In this document: one piece after another, positions 9,471 to 18,641 of the stretch
Layout: each line of letters starts with the position of its first letter
Numbering within the stretch: the stretch's first letter is position 1
Made by a program: the position numbers and the translations under genes
Notes under the pieces: model-generated
The model's input: the letters and a program-made list of their open reading frames with translations, nothing else
What the model was told of the DNA's origin: nothing
Databases searched by the model: none
Assembly: GCA_963704405.1 (NCBI GenBank)
Contig: OY969903.1
Coordinates: 4,588,001-4,652,000 of the forward strand
DNA: 64,000 nt
Source: MFD01213-c1 sp963704405
GTDB taxonomy: Bacteria; Planctomycetota; Phycisphaerae; Tepidisphaerales; Tepidisphaeraceae
Direction of reading: 5' to 3'

Positions 9471-10919
9471 ATGGAATTTATCGACCTCACAACCTCAACC
9501 GCCCGTGAAGGGATCACCGGTCATCGCCGGGTGATGCGGCGATGCTGTGCATCGTGCGCCGGCCGTCGCCGTCGAGGGGCGATCTTTCTGCTGGCGCTGG
9601 GGATCATTGTGATTCTGAGCGGGATGCTGCTGGTCTTTGCGCAGAACATGCGGACAGAGGCGCTGTCGGCCGCCAATCGCGTAGCGTATGTGCAGGCAGA
9701 CGCCGTTGAGCAAGGCGCAGAAAAATGGGTGCTGGCGCAGGTGGAATCTTATCCGGCGGATGCGGTGACGATCACGCAGACGCCCGCCGAAGCGATTCAG
9801 ATTGGCAATGGATATTTCTGGATTTTGCATCCTGATCCGACAACCGATCAGCAATATGGCTTTGGCATCGTCGATGAATCTTCGAAGCTGAACATCAATA
9901 AGGCGAATCCCGCCCAGACGGTTTCGCTGCCAGGGATGACGGAAGACATCGCGGATTCCATCTATGCCTGGGCCAATCCGGCGGGCGCGGGGGCTTCGAA
10001 CGGTGCGCAGAGCGATTATTACGAATCACTGGCCGAGCCTTACGAGGCGAAGAACCAGCCTTTTGAGACGGTGGAGGAATTGCTGCTGGTCAAGGACCTG
10101 ACTTCTGATCTGCTGTATGGGTACGACCTGAACCACGATGGCGTGCTTGACGCGGCAGAACAGGCACAAGGCGGAATGGGATCGATCGTCAATAGCGGCG
10201 GGACTGATACCCGCGGACTTTTTAATTATGTCACCTGTTACAGCGCCGAGCCCAACACGGCGATTGACGGTTCGCGGCGGGTAAACGTCAATGGCGGCAA
10301 CACGCAGCAGCTTCAAAGTGTATTAACAACCGCGGGCATCGCGAACGATCGCGCGATGGCGATTGTGAACGCGGTGATCCCCCTGGTCGGTCGCGGACGA
10401 AATCCATTTGGAAACCTTGGGCAATTCGTTGCAGTCAGCGGGATGAAATCATCAGAGCTGAAGCTGGTCGCGGACAACTTGACCGCCAGCAACCAGCAAT
10501 TGCTGACAGGGCTGGTGAACGTGAACACCGCGCCGAAGCAGGTGCTGCAATGTCTGACCGGCGACGAAGGAGACGCGGACACCCTGATCGGCCAGCGATC
10601 CAGCGCCTCTGACACGAGCAGCTATGCATGGATCTTTGATGCGCTGACACCGCAGAAAGCCGCAGCGCTCTCCAGTTACATCACCGCTAGGTCGTACCAG
10701 TATTCGGCGGATATTGTGGCGGTGAGCGGTGACGGGCGATCGTTTAAGCGCGTTAGAATTGTGGTCGATTCGCGGACGCTGCCGGCAAAGATTGTATATC
10801 GCAGGGATCTGACATCGCTGGGCTGGCCGCTGCCGGTAGAAATCCGACGGGCGATGAGGGCCGGACAGGGCGTGCCGGATGCTGCTGGTGGAATGGGATC
10901 GATGAATGCGTGGCAGTGA
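9471..10919 (+). CDS. gspK: Pseudopilus tip protein GspK-like with EF-hand-type loop
   Basis: The 482-residue protein has a basic N-terminus, a single membrane helix (GAIFLLALGIIVILSGMLLVF) and a long periplasmic part. The GspK hallmarks are YGFGIVDESSKLNINKA, helix-hairpin-helix style segments (LPGMTEDIADSIYAW, NVNTAPKQVLQCL) and a second GspK-type domain at the C-terminus. A loop near residues 217-230 (DLNHDGVLDAAEQ) has the spacing of a calcium-binding EF-hand. GspK lacks the usual Glu+5, as known family members do, and starts pseudopilus assembly. Confidence 0.88.
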   Translation: MEFIDLTTSTAREGITGHRRVMRRCCASCAGRRRRGAIFLLALGIIVILSGMLLVFAQNMRTEALSAANRVAYVQADAVEQGAEKWVLAQVESYPADAVTITQTPAEAIQIGNGYFWILHPDPTTDQQYGFGIVDESSKLNINKANPAQTVSLPGMTEDIADSIYAWANPAGAGASNGAQSDYYESLAEPYEAKNQPFETVEELLLVKDLTSDLLYGYDLNHDGVLDAAEQAQGGMGSIVNSGGTDTRGLFNYVTCYSAEPNTAIDGSRRVNVNGGNTQQLQSVLTTAGIANDRAMAIVNAVIPLVGRGRNPFGNLGQFVAVSGMKSSELKLVADNLTASNQQLLTGLVNVNTAPKQVLQCLTGDEGDADTLIGQRSSASDTSSYAWIFDALTPQKAAALSSYITARSYQYSADIVAVSGDGRSFKRVRIVVDSRTLPAKIVYRRDLTSLGWPLPVEIRRAMRAGQGVPDAAGGMGSMNAWQ

Positions 10920-10930
10920 GAACTGTTAAT

Positions 10931-11051
10931 GTGACATGAGCCCGGGCTCGTGCGTGACGCAGGAGATTGAGTAGTGATCGGAATTTTTACTTTGTCGCCG
11001 GCAGCGCGGGCCGGGCTTCGGCAAGCTCGGTTAAGTCGAGGCCCGTGTCAC
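10931..11051. other. Intergenic inverted repeat within the gsp operon
   Basis: The 209 bases between gspK and the PilM-like gene are non-coding. They hold a perfect 12-base palindrome GAGCCCGGGCTC (10938-10949). A longer imperfect inverted pair links GTGACATGAGCCCGGG (10931) with CGAGGCCCGTGTCAC (11037-11051). No T-run follows. It may be an attenuator or RNA-processing site that splits the operon into two parts, or an old repeat. Confidence 0.4.
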
Positions 11052-11128
11052 GATAGAGGTTCTGTTCGTTCAGCGGCATGAGCGTAGTTTGCGGACTGAC
11101 GAAAACATTTGTTCGATTCAGGAGTCAA

Positions 11129-12595
11129 TTGAAACCGTCCCGTTATAACAAGGTGCTTGGCCTGGCGATTGGCGAGACTTCGCTGATTGCGGCGGAAGTT
11201 GTCGCCGGCGATAAGCCGCAGACGCGGCAGCTCGCGGAATTTGTCTATCCCGACGGCGTCTCGCTGCAGCATCCGGCGGCGCTGGGCAAGGCGCTGAGCG
11301 AGTTCCTGCGGCAGCATCAATTCACGGCGAAGGTCACCGTCATCGGTCTGCCGGCACGGTGGCTCGTGGTAAAGCCCAAAGAAGTACCGCCGGCGGATTC
11401 GGCCACGTTGGCCGATTTGCTTCGATTGCAGGCGGAGGGGGAATTTTCTTCGGAACTGAAAGACCTGGTTTACGACTACACGGCGGATACGGAAAACGGC
11501 GCAGTGAAGTCCGTGCTGCTGATCGCGACTTCTCGAAAATATATCGATGCGGTGGTGGAGATTTGCGAGTCGGCCCGGTTGAGCGCGCTGGCGATCACAT
11601 CATCCGCAGTCGCGCTGGGAGCGGCGACCTCACGCGGTGTGAAGAAAGACGCGATGGTCCTGGCGGTGAGCTCTTCGGGAGCCGAATTGACCTCACAGGC
11701 CGGCGGCATCGCGAGCGCGATCCGGCACCTTCGCGGGCCGGGGCCGGAGCGGTCATTTGTTGGGGAGCTTCGGCGGGCGGTTTCATCGCTTCCATCAGGC
11801 AACTCATCAAACGGCGCCACACGCGAAATGGTGCTGTGGGGCGATGCAGGAGTTGATGCGGGGGCGTTGAGCAGCAATCTGGGGATCACAGTTCGCAGCG
11901 GCGAGCTGCATACGCTCGGTGTCGATACGGTGGCGGCGACAAGCAACAACGGGGATGGGCCGCGCTATGCCGCGGCTGTCGCTCTGGCGATGGCCCTGAT
12001 ATCCGAAAATGCCTTGGCGATCGACTTCCTGCATTCGCGGCTGGCTCCGCCAAAGCTGCGGCGCGTGCCGCGGTGGGCGATCATCGCCGCCGTTATGGCG
12101 CTGGTGGCGATCGTGGGAATGTTCGTCGCCTATAACGACCTGCAAAAATCCCAGAGCGATCTGGCGACCAAGCGCCGGCTGCTCGACAGCCAGAAAAACG
12201 AAATCGATTCTGCCACCGCATTCGTCAATAAAGTTTCGTTCGCACAGGCGTGGCATGGCGGCAGCCCCCGGTATCTTGCCTGCCTGCGCGATCTGACGGC
12301 AGCCATTCCGGATGACAATCAAACGTACGCGACGAGCGTGAATCTCGGTGACAACACACCGAAACAGGCGGGCGGCCCATCCAGCGCCACGAAGATTTCC
12401 GAGACGGCATCGCTGGCAGGCCAGCTTTACGGAAAAACTTCGGATCAGCAGCGCGTCCAGGCGGTCCTGGATCGCATGAAACGCATTTCATCATTCAGCG
12501 ATGTGAAGCTCGGCGGCACGCAGGACGCCGGTCGCGGCCGCGAGGTGTCGTTCTCGATCCTGTTCACATACATCCCACCCAAGACGGCGCCATAG
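11129..12595 (+). CDS. PilM-PilN fusion, GspL-like
   Basis: The start is TTG 11129, placed 4 bases after AGGAG; upstream in-frame codons lack a site. Residues 1-310 have an actin-like PilM fold (VLGLAIGETSLIAAEVV, VTVIGLPARWLVVKPKEVP, KSVLLIATSRKYIDAVVE). A membrane segment near 322-340 (WAIIAAVMALVAIVGMFVAY) leads to a coiled coil and a periplasmic PilN-like ferredoxin fold ending FSILFTYIPPK. GspL has this same architecture, while pilus systems split it in two genes. It is expected to link the cytoplasmic ATPase to the periplasmic alignment complex. Confidence 0.82.
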   Translation: MKPSRYNKVLGLAIGETSLIAAEVVAGDKPQTRQLAEFVYPDGVSLQHPAALGKALSEFLRQHQFTAKVTVIGLPARWLVVKPKEVPPADSATLADLLRLQAEGEFSSELKDLVYDYTADTENGAVKSVLLIATSRKYIDAVVEICESARLSALAITSSAVALGAATSRGVKKDAMVLAVSSSGAELTSQAGGIASAIRHLRGPGPERSFVGELRRAVSSLPSGNSSNGATREMVLWGDAGVDAGALSSNLGITVRSGELHTLGVDTVAATSNNGDGPRYAAAVALAMALISENALAIDFLHSRLAPPKLRRVPRWAIIAAVMALVAIVGMFVAYNDLQKSQSDLATKRRLLDSQKNEIDSATAFVNKVSFAQAWHGGSPRYLACLRDLTAAIPDDNQTYATSVNLGDNTPKQAGGPSSATKISETASLAGQLYGKTSDQQRVQAVLDRMKRISSFSDVKLGGTQDAGRGREVSFSILFTYIPPKTAP

Positions 12596-12656
12596 CGGGT
12601 TGGGAAGGGATGACGGGACGAGCGGCCGCGCGTTTAAAGAAGTCATTGGAGTTTTT

Positions 12657-13237
12657 GTGGTTTTATCGAAACGAGAAAGATACGTCGGAATTGGCACGGG
12701 CGCGGCGATCGCGATCCTGCTGATCGACCAATTCCTGCTGTCGCCTTATATGGCGCGCGTTGCAAGCATGAATAAGGAACGGTCGGACATCGTGCAGCAA
12801 CTCGCTGACGCCGACACGCTCTATGCCCGACAGCGCCGATTGCGCAGCGTCTGGTACGACATTCAGCAGGGCGGCCTGACCGCGAACCCTTCAGAAGCGG
12901 AAAGCCAGGCGCAGCAGGCCGTGCTCGACTGGCGCAGGCGGCGGGCGTCTTCATCGAATCGCGCAAGCCGGAGCGCACGACGACCTACGGCAAATTTCAG
13001 GTCATCAGCTTCCACATCACCGGCATCGGCCCGATGCGGGCGGCGAGCCGCTTGCTGTGGTCCCTGGAAACAGCGTCCATTCCGGTGCGCGTCACGGAGA
13101 TGCACATTACGCCGCGCAAGGAAGGGACCGACGATCTTTCTGTGCAGTTGAGCATTTCGACGCTGTGCTTGTTGCCGGATACAGATAAGCAATCCAGGAC
13201 CGTGGCGAGTGCGGCGGATTTCGGGGGGAATAGATGA
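12657..13237 (+). CDS. GspM/PilO-like alignment protein (frameshifted)
   Basis: The start GTG 12657 lies 5 bases after GGAG. The protein has a basic N-terminus, one membrane helix (YVGIGTGAAIAILLIDQFLL), a coiled coil and a PilO/GspM-type ferredoxin fold. The first frame breaks at about 12931; reading continues one base back with AQAAGVFIESRKPERTTTYG and ends NR at 13237. A missing G (TGGGCGCAG read as TGGCGCAG) restores the gene. It overlaps the following gene by 4 bases (ATGA). The partner in the inner-membrane platform is the PilM-PilN fusion upstream. Confidence 0.78.
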
Positions 13238-14094
13238 AATATTCATGCATGATTTTGGGGCTGAAAAGCAGCACGGTAAAACCCTGCCGCTATGCAGCTT
13301 TTGTATTGAGCGTTGCTTTGACGTCATTCACATTCGCACAAACGTCAACGACTGATCCGGCGACGACGGGACCGGCTGCCGTATCGGTCGCAGCGCCGGC
13401 GACGTTGCCGATGGCGTCATTGACAACCCACCCAGCGACGCAGCAGAGCGAGGCCGCCACCGCTCCAGCGACAACAACGGCAGTCGCGGCATCGACGGCC
13501 CCTGTTCAACCAACGACGATGTCGGCGATGACCGCTGACACCGGCGCGCCGGCCAGTCAGCCGAGCATTGCGCCAACGGCGGCATACCCCAGCCGCCATT
13601 CGCTTCCAATGCCTGGTGATTATGCCAGCCTGATTTCCCGCAGCATCTTCGTTCGCGGCAATCAGGTGACTTATGACCGTCCGGCAAATGCTCCGAGCAA
13701 CAACACATCTGTTGCTCCGATTCAGGAGATCATTCGTCCGGAGCGCGCTTTGGTATTTAATGGCGTCACCGAATCGGATTCCGCCATCGCGCTCATTGAA
13801 GACACCAATGCACACCACGTGCTGACCGTCCGCGTCGGCGATTCGATCGCCTCCGGGAAGATCACTGCAATTACCCTGAACAACATTGATTATCTGGCGA
13901 ATGGCCGCGTGACTCACATTGCGATCGGGCAAAATCTGCAAGGTGAATCCTCCACCGCCACGGGATCGGCATCCATAGCCGGACCGATGTCGGCGACCAC
14001 TTTGCCCACCAGCGGCGGCACATTAACCGGTGGCGCCGACAGCATCGCCGACAGGATGCGCCGCCGGCGTCTTCAGGAGACCGGAGGCAAGTAG
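13234..14094 (+). CDS. GspC/PilP-like secretin-linking protein
   Basis: The 286-residue product has an N-terminal signal or anchor (YAAFVLSVALTSFTFAQ) and a long Thr/Ala/Pro-rich linker to about residue 125. The compact C-terminal domain (ISRSIFVRGNQ, LVFNGVTESDSAIALIED, VRVGDSIASGKITAITLNNI) is the homology region of GspC and PilP. That domain binds the first N domain of the secretin. It lies between the GspM-like gene and gspD, as expected. The low-complexity linker probably spans the periplasm. Confidence 0.78.
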   Translation: MKYSCMILGLKSSTVKPCRYAAFVLSVALTSFTFAQTSTTDPATTGPAAVSVAAPATLPMASLTTHPATQQSEAATAPATTTAVAASTAPVQPTTMSAMTADTGAPASQPSIAPTAAYPSRHSLPMPGDYASLISRSIFVRGNQVTYDRPANAPSNNTSVAPIQEIIRPERALVFNGVTESDSAIALIEDTNAHHVLTVRVGDSIASGKITAITLNNIDYLANGRVTHIAIGQNLQGESSTATGSASIAGPMSATTLPTSGGTLTGGADSIADRMRRRRLQETGGK

Positions 14095-14173
14095 GCGCGG
14101 TCCGGCAGTGAAGAGCACGGAATTCATGAAGAAATCAGCAATTCAAAATAGAACCCGACAAGGAAAGGTCATC

Positions 14174-16687
14174 ATGCGACGTTTGAACCGCGGTCTGCTT
14201 CTGCTGGCTCCAGCCGTGCTCCTGGCCATTGAGCCGCTGCGCCTCTTCGCACAGCAGGCGGCCGACGCCCCGGCGGTGCAAGCGCCAACGGTCCAGCCTG
14301 CAACGCAGCCTTGGGATCAACCCGCCTCCCTTCCTCCCGGGCAGACCGCCGTCAGCGTCAGCCGCCCGGCGTCAACTCGGCCGGCGACGACGCGCATCAC
14401 TTTTAATTTCAAGGATGCTCCGCTCGATGCCGTCCTCGAACATCTCTCGCAGGTCGCCGGTTTTATTGTGGTGAAGGAAGGCACGATCGACGGTCGCGTT
14501 ACGGTGCTGAGCGAGCAGCCGATCACACCGTCGGAAGCGGTCACGCTGCTCAACACTGTCTTGAAAGCCAACGGCCTGACTGCAATCCAGACCGGCCGCG
14601 TGCTGAAAATCACATCGCGGGAAACCGCCAAGAAGAGCAATATTCCCGTCCGCTTCGGCGCGGACCCGGCGGAAATCCCTGAAAGCGACGACCTGGTTAC
14701 GCAGGTCATTCCGATCCACAGCGTGGATGCGGTCAAGCTCAAGCTCGATCTCCAGCCGCTGGTGGGGACCGATGCGGATCTTTCGTCCAATGCCGGCAGC
14801 AACTCCATCATCATGACCGACACGTCGGCGAATATTCACCGCGTCGTCGAGATTATTTCCAGCATGGATAAGCGAGATTCGCTGGAGAACAGCATCCGCG
14901 TCAAGCAGCTCAAGTACGCCGACGCCCAGGCGGCGGCCAAGTTGATCACCGATATCTTTAAACCGGACCAGACCACCGCGGGTGGTGGAAATGTACCGCC
15001 GCAGGTTCAATTCTTCCGCGCGTTCGGCGGAGGAGGCGGTGGTGGTGGAGGCGGTGGCAGGTTCGGCGGTGGTGGAGGTGGAGGCGGCGGTGGGAATCAG
15101 GGCGCAAGCAGCGACGCCGGTCGAACCGGAAAAATCGTCGCCTCAGCCGACACACGCACCAATACGATCGTTGTCACCGGCCCTTCGGACACGCTCAAAG
15201 TGATCGACCAGGTCCTCACCCAGCTCGATTCCAATCCATCTTCCGAACAGACATTCTTCCTCTATCGCCTGCGCAACGGCCAGGCGATCAATATGCAGCA
15301 GACGCTCAACAGCCTGTTCGGCGTCAGCAGCACCGGCTCTACTAATCGCAACACGACGAGCACCAACCGCAACGCCAGTTCCTTTGGAACCAATACGTTT
15401 GGTAGCGGCGGTGGTGGCGGAGGAGGATTCGGTGGTGGTGGGCTCGGTGGAGGCGGTGGTCTGGGCGGGGGTGGTGGCCGCGGAGGCGGTGGAGGTGGTG
15501 GGTTCGGAGGAGGCGGTGGAGGATTTGGTGGAGGTGGCGGCGGGTTCGGAGGTGGTGGTGGAGGATTCGGTGGTGGAGGCGGTGGCTTCGCTGGAGCCGG
15601 AAACACCACGGGTGGAAATCGATCCGCCGGAGGGACCGGCAGTTCCAGCGCAACCGATCTGACCGGGCAGGTCTATGTCGTCGCCGATCAGGATACGAAT
15701 TCGCTCCTGGTCTCCACGGCCTCTAAATTCGAAGACCGAGTGCGCGAAATCATCGATCAGCTTGATCGGCCGGTCCCGCAGGTGCTCATCAAGGTGCTGA
15801 TCGCCGAAGTCTCTCATGACAGCAGCAATGACCTTGGCCTGGATTTCTCCGTTCTCAACATCGGCGCCAACGGCAAAGGAACCAAAGGCGGCACCACCCT
15901 CGGCAACGCAGCCGCGGGTGCTGCCAACGGCGGACTGGTGATCAGCATGTTGGAGACCAACGTCACCGCGACGCTTCATGCGCTGGCGACCGCCGGCAAG
16001 CTCGACGTGCTTTCGCGCCCGTACATTCTCGCCAGCGATAATCAGCCGGCCGCCATTACTGTCGGCCAGATCGTTCCGTTTGTCACTCAAAGTCGGCTGG
16101 ATACGAACAATAACACGATCAATACGGTTCAATATCAAAACATCGGCATCATCCTGAATGTCACACCCCACGTGAACCCCGATGGCCTGGTCATCATGGA
16201 TGTCGCCCCGCAGATTTCTTCGATGACGGATACAACCATCCAGCTTTCTCCGGGCGTTGCGTCGCCGGTCTTCCAGATCAGGTCGGCGGAAAGCCGCGTC
16301 GGCATCAACGACGGCCAGACAATCGTCATCGGCGGGCTCATGCAGGATCAGAAAACGTCAACTGTTTCAAAGGTCCCGATCTTCGGAGATATTCCGTTGC
16401 TGGGTGTCCTGTTTCAGCGAAACGAAGTTAAGAAAACCAAGACCGAACTGCTGATCTTCATGACGCCCCATGTCGCCGCCGCCCCGGATACCTTAAAGCC
16501 GATGTCGGTGGATGAGATGAAAGGCCTGAAGCTGACGCCATCTGCCGTGGAGCCTGGCATGTTCCAGGAACACATGCAGGGCCTCGAGCGTGGCGGCGCT
16601 CCACAGCAGGCTCCGCCGACTTATCAGACACCGCCGCAATCCGGCACTCCGGAGGCGCATCCATCGATTCCGAAAAACGAGCCGTAA
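14174..16687 (+). CDS. gspD: Secretin GspD with glycine-rich inserts
   Basis: The start ATG 14174 follows AAGGAAAGG and a signal peptide (LLLLAPAVLLAIEPLRLFAQ). The N0 domain begins at ITFNFKDAPLDAVLEHLSQV, and further N domains follow. The beta-barrel secretin core runs from about residue 520 to 775 with VLIKVLIAEVSHD, LDVLSRPYILASDNQPA and VPIFGDIPLLGVLF. Two glycine tracts (about residues 284-309 and 412-475, mostly GGGGGFGG units) interrupt the N-domain region. The C-terminal tail is Pro/Gln-rich. GspD forms the outer-membrane channel; no pilotin gene is seen nearby. Confidence 0.93.
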   Translation: MRRLNRGLLLLAPAVLLAIEPLRLFAQQAADAPAVQAPTVQPATQPWDQPASLPPGQTAVSVSRPASTRPATTRITFNFKDAPLDAVLEHLSQVAGFIVVKEGTIDGRVTVLSEQPITPSEAVTLLNTVLKANGLTAIQTGRVLKITSRETAKKSNIPVRFGADPAEIPESDDLVTQVIPIHSVDAVKLKLDLQPLVGTDADLSSNAGSNSIIMTDTSANIHRVVEIISSMDKRDSLENSIRVKQLKYADAQAAAKLITDIFKPDQTTAGGGNVPPQVQFFRAFGGGGGGGGGGGRFGGGGGGGGGGNQGASSDAGRTGKIVASADTRTNTIVVTGPSDTLKVIDQVLTQLDSNPSSEQTFFLYRLRNGQAINMQQTLNSLFGVSSTGSTNRNTTSTNRNASSFGTNTFGSGGGGGGGFGGGGLGGGGGLGGGGGRGGGGGGGFGGGGGGFGGGGGGFGGGGGGFGGGGGGFAGAGNTTGGNRSAGGTGSSSATDLTGQVYVVADQDTNSLLVSTASKFEDRVREIIDQLDRPVPQVLIKVLIAEVSHDSSNDLGLDFSVLNIGANGKGTKGGTTLGNAAAGAANGGLVISMLETNVTATLHALATAGKLDVLSRPYILASDNQPAAITVGQIVPFVTQSRLDTNNNTINTVQYQNIGIILNVTPHVNPDGLVIMDVAPQISSMTDTTIQLSPGVASPVFQIRSAESRVGINDGQTIVIGGLMQDQKTSTVSKVPIFGDIPLLGVLFQRNEVKKTKTELLIFMTPHVAAAPDTLKPMSVDEMKGLKLTPSAVEPGMFQEHMQGLERGGAPQQAPPTYQTPPQSGTPEAHPSIPKNEP

Positions 16688-16708
16688 TAAACTCGCGCCG
16701 GCGGCACA

Positions 16709-16738
16709 CTCCTTGCGAACCTTCGGGCAACCAAGGAG
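16709..16738 (+). promoter_or_regulatory. Hairpin that pairs with the Shine-Dalgarno of the ThDP enzyme gene
   Basis: CTCCTTG (16709-16715) is perfectly complementary to CAAGGAG (16732-16738), which contains the ribosome-binding site of the gene at 16742. The loop holds CCTTCGGG, a stable CUUCGG-type tetraloop. The structure would hide the ribosome-binding site in the folded state. No T-run follows, so it is not an intrinsic terminator for gspD. Confidence 0.55.
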
Positions 16739-16741
16739 CAC

Positions 16742-18529
16742 ATGGCCCACACCGTCAGCGACTTTATCGTCAGCCGTTTGCAGGAATGGAACATCACACG
16801 CCTTTATGGCTACCCCGGTGACGGCATCAATGGCGTCACCACGGCCATCCGCAAGGCGGGTGACAGACCTCGGTTTATCCAGGCTCGCCACGAAGAAATG
16901 GCCGCCTTCATGGCGTGCGCCCATGCCAAGTTTACGGGCGAGGTCGGCGTGTGCCTTGCCACCAGCGGTCCAGGCGCGATCCACCTGCTCAATGGTCTTT
17001 ATGACGCGAAGATGGACCATCAGCCGGTGATCGCGATTGTCGGCCAATCGGCGACAACGGCTTTGGGCAGTTCGTATCAGCAGGAAGTGGACCTCGCCAA
17101 TTTATTCAAAGACGTCGCCAACGAATATGTGCAAACCATCGCCAGCCCCACCGCCGCCCGGCATGTGATTGACCGAGCCGTCCGGATCGCACTGGACCAG
17201 CGCACTGTCACCTGCGTCATCATCCCGAAGGACCTTCAGGAACAGCCATACGAAGAGCCCCGGCAAAAGCACGACTACGCCTTCAGCGGGGTGGGTCTGC
17301 CGGTGCCGCACGTCATTCCGAAAATGCCTGACCTCCAGGCGGCGGCCGCGATTCTCAATGAAGGCAAAAAAGTCGCCATGCTGGTCGGCGCCGGCGCCTT
17401 GAACGCAACCGACGAAGTGATTCAGGCCGCCGAGTTGCTTGGCGCGGGCGTTTCCAAAAGCTGGCTGGGTAAAGCCGTTATCCCGGACGACCTCCCCTAC
17501 TGCTGCGGCTCCATCGGCCTTCTCGGCACCAAACCCAGTTGGGATCTGATGCAGGAATGCGACACCCTGCTGGTTGTCGGCTCAAGCTTTCCCTATGCCG
17601 AGTTTTATCCAAAGGTCGGCCACGCCAGAGCAATACAGATCGACCTGGACGGCCGCTTTCTTTCGCTCCGTTATCCAATGAAGGTCAATCTTAAAGGGGA
17701 CTCCCGGGAAACACTGCAGGCGCTGCTCCCGCTGCTCGACCGAAAGCGCGACCGCTCCTGGCAGAAGAAAATTGCCGATGACGTTTCAAGCTGGTGGAAA
17801 GTCGTTGAAGGCCGCGCGATGAACAGCGCCAATCCCATCAACCCCGAGCGCGTCTTCTGGGAGCTTTCTTCGCGGCTGCCCGACAACTGCATTCTCTCCG
17901 CCGACAGCGGCACGGCGGCCAACTGGTACGCACGCGATCTCAAGGTCCGCCGCGGCATGATGGCCAGCGGCAGCGGGAATCTCGCAAGCATGGGGCCGGC
18001 GGTGCCATACGCCATCGCCGCCAAGTTCTGCTTCCCGGATCGCGTTGCCATCGCCCTCACCGGCGACGGCGCAATGCAGATGAACGGCCTCAATGCCTGC
18101 ATCACCGCGGGAAAATACTGGAAAGAATGGTCCGATCCCCGCTGGATCACGATGGTCTTGAACAATCGCGATCTCAATCAGGTCACCTGGGAACAGCGGA
18201 TCATGACCGGCGATATCAAGTTTGAAGCCAGCCAGGATCTTCCCGATTTCCCCTATGCCAGGTTCGCCGACTCAATCGGCCTGCGAGGCATCCGCGTCGA
18301 TAATCCCGATAATCTCGCGGCAGCGTGGGAAGAAGCGCTCGACAGCGATCGGCCAGTCATCCTGGAAGCAATCACTGACCCCAATGTCCCCACGCTGCCT
18401 CCTCATATCAGCATCCAGCAGGCGAAAAATTTCACGGAAACGCTGTTGAAAGGTGATCCTGAAGAGCCCGGCATTATCAAGCAAACGATCAAAGAAATGG
18501 CAAAAGCCGTGTTGCCGCATTCGCGGTGA
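16742..18529 (+). CDS. Thiamine diphosphate-dependent pyruvate oxidase-like enzyme
   Basis: The 595-residue protein has the three-domain fold of the pyruvate oxidase/acetolactate synthase family. The catalytic Glu lies in RHEEMAAFMA (near residue 48), followed by GVCLATSGPGAIHLLNGLYD. The ThDP/Mg motif starts TGDGAMQMNGLNA and ends LNNRDLNQVTWEQR. The closest type by eye is PoxB-like pyruvate dehydrogenase/oxidase, which decarboxylates pyruvate to acetate or acetyl phosphate. There is no acetolactate synthase small subunit nearby. AAGGAG at 16733 is the ribosome site and is paired in a hairpin. Confidence 0.85.
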   Translation: MAHTVSDFIVSRLQEWNITRLYGYPGDGINGVTTAIRKAGDRPRFIQARHEEMAAFMACAHAKFTGEVGVCLATSGPGAIHLLNGLYDAKMDHQPVIAIVGQSATTALGSSYQQEVDLANLFKDVANEYVQTIASPTAARHVIDRAVRIALDQRTVTCVIIPKDLQEQPYEEPRQKHDYAFSGVGLPVPHVIPKMPDLQAAAAILNEGKKVAMLVGAGALNATDEVIQAAELLGAGVSKSWLGKAVIPDDLPYCCGSIGLLGTKPSWDLMQECDTLLVVGSSFPYAEFYPKVGHARAIQIDLDGRFLSLRYPMKVNLKGDSRETLQALLPLLDRKRDRSWQKKIADDVSSWWKVVEGRAMNSANPINPERVFWELSSRLPDNCILSADSGTAANWYARDLKVRRGMMASGSGNLASMGPAVPYAIAAKFCFPDRVAIALTGDGAMQMNGLNACITAGKYWKEWSDPRWITMVLNNRDLNQVTWEQRIMTGDIKFEASQDLPDFPYARFADSIGLRGIRVDNPDNLAAAWEEALDSDRPVILEAITDPNVPTLPPHISIQQAKNFTETLLKGDPEEPGIIKQTIKEMAKAVLPHSR

Positions 18530-18641
18530 GCGTGTCCTGTTCAGGCGGCCGGCGCGAGTTTTGGGCGGCGTTCGTAACGCTGGTCGATATTCTCTCCTTC
18601 CTGATTTTTGTTTCCTGCCATCCGGCACGTAAACTTCCCAC

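Noticed and set aside
15262..15609. Long proline-rich frame opposite the gspD glycine tract
   Set aside because: It is the exact antisense of GGC/GGT-rich codons in the secretin and has no independent coding signal.
16690..16741. TPP riboswitch before the ThDP enzyme
   Set aside because: The space is only 54 bases and lacks the CUGAGA and other conserved parts; only a small hairpin is present.
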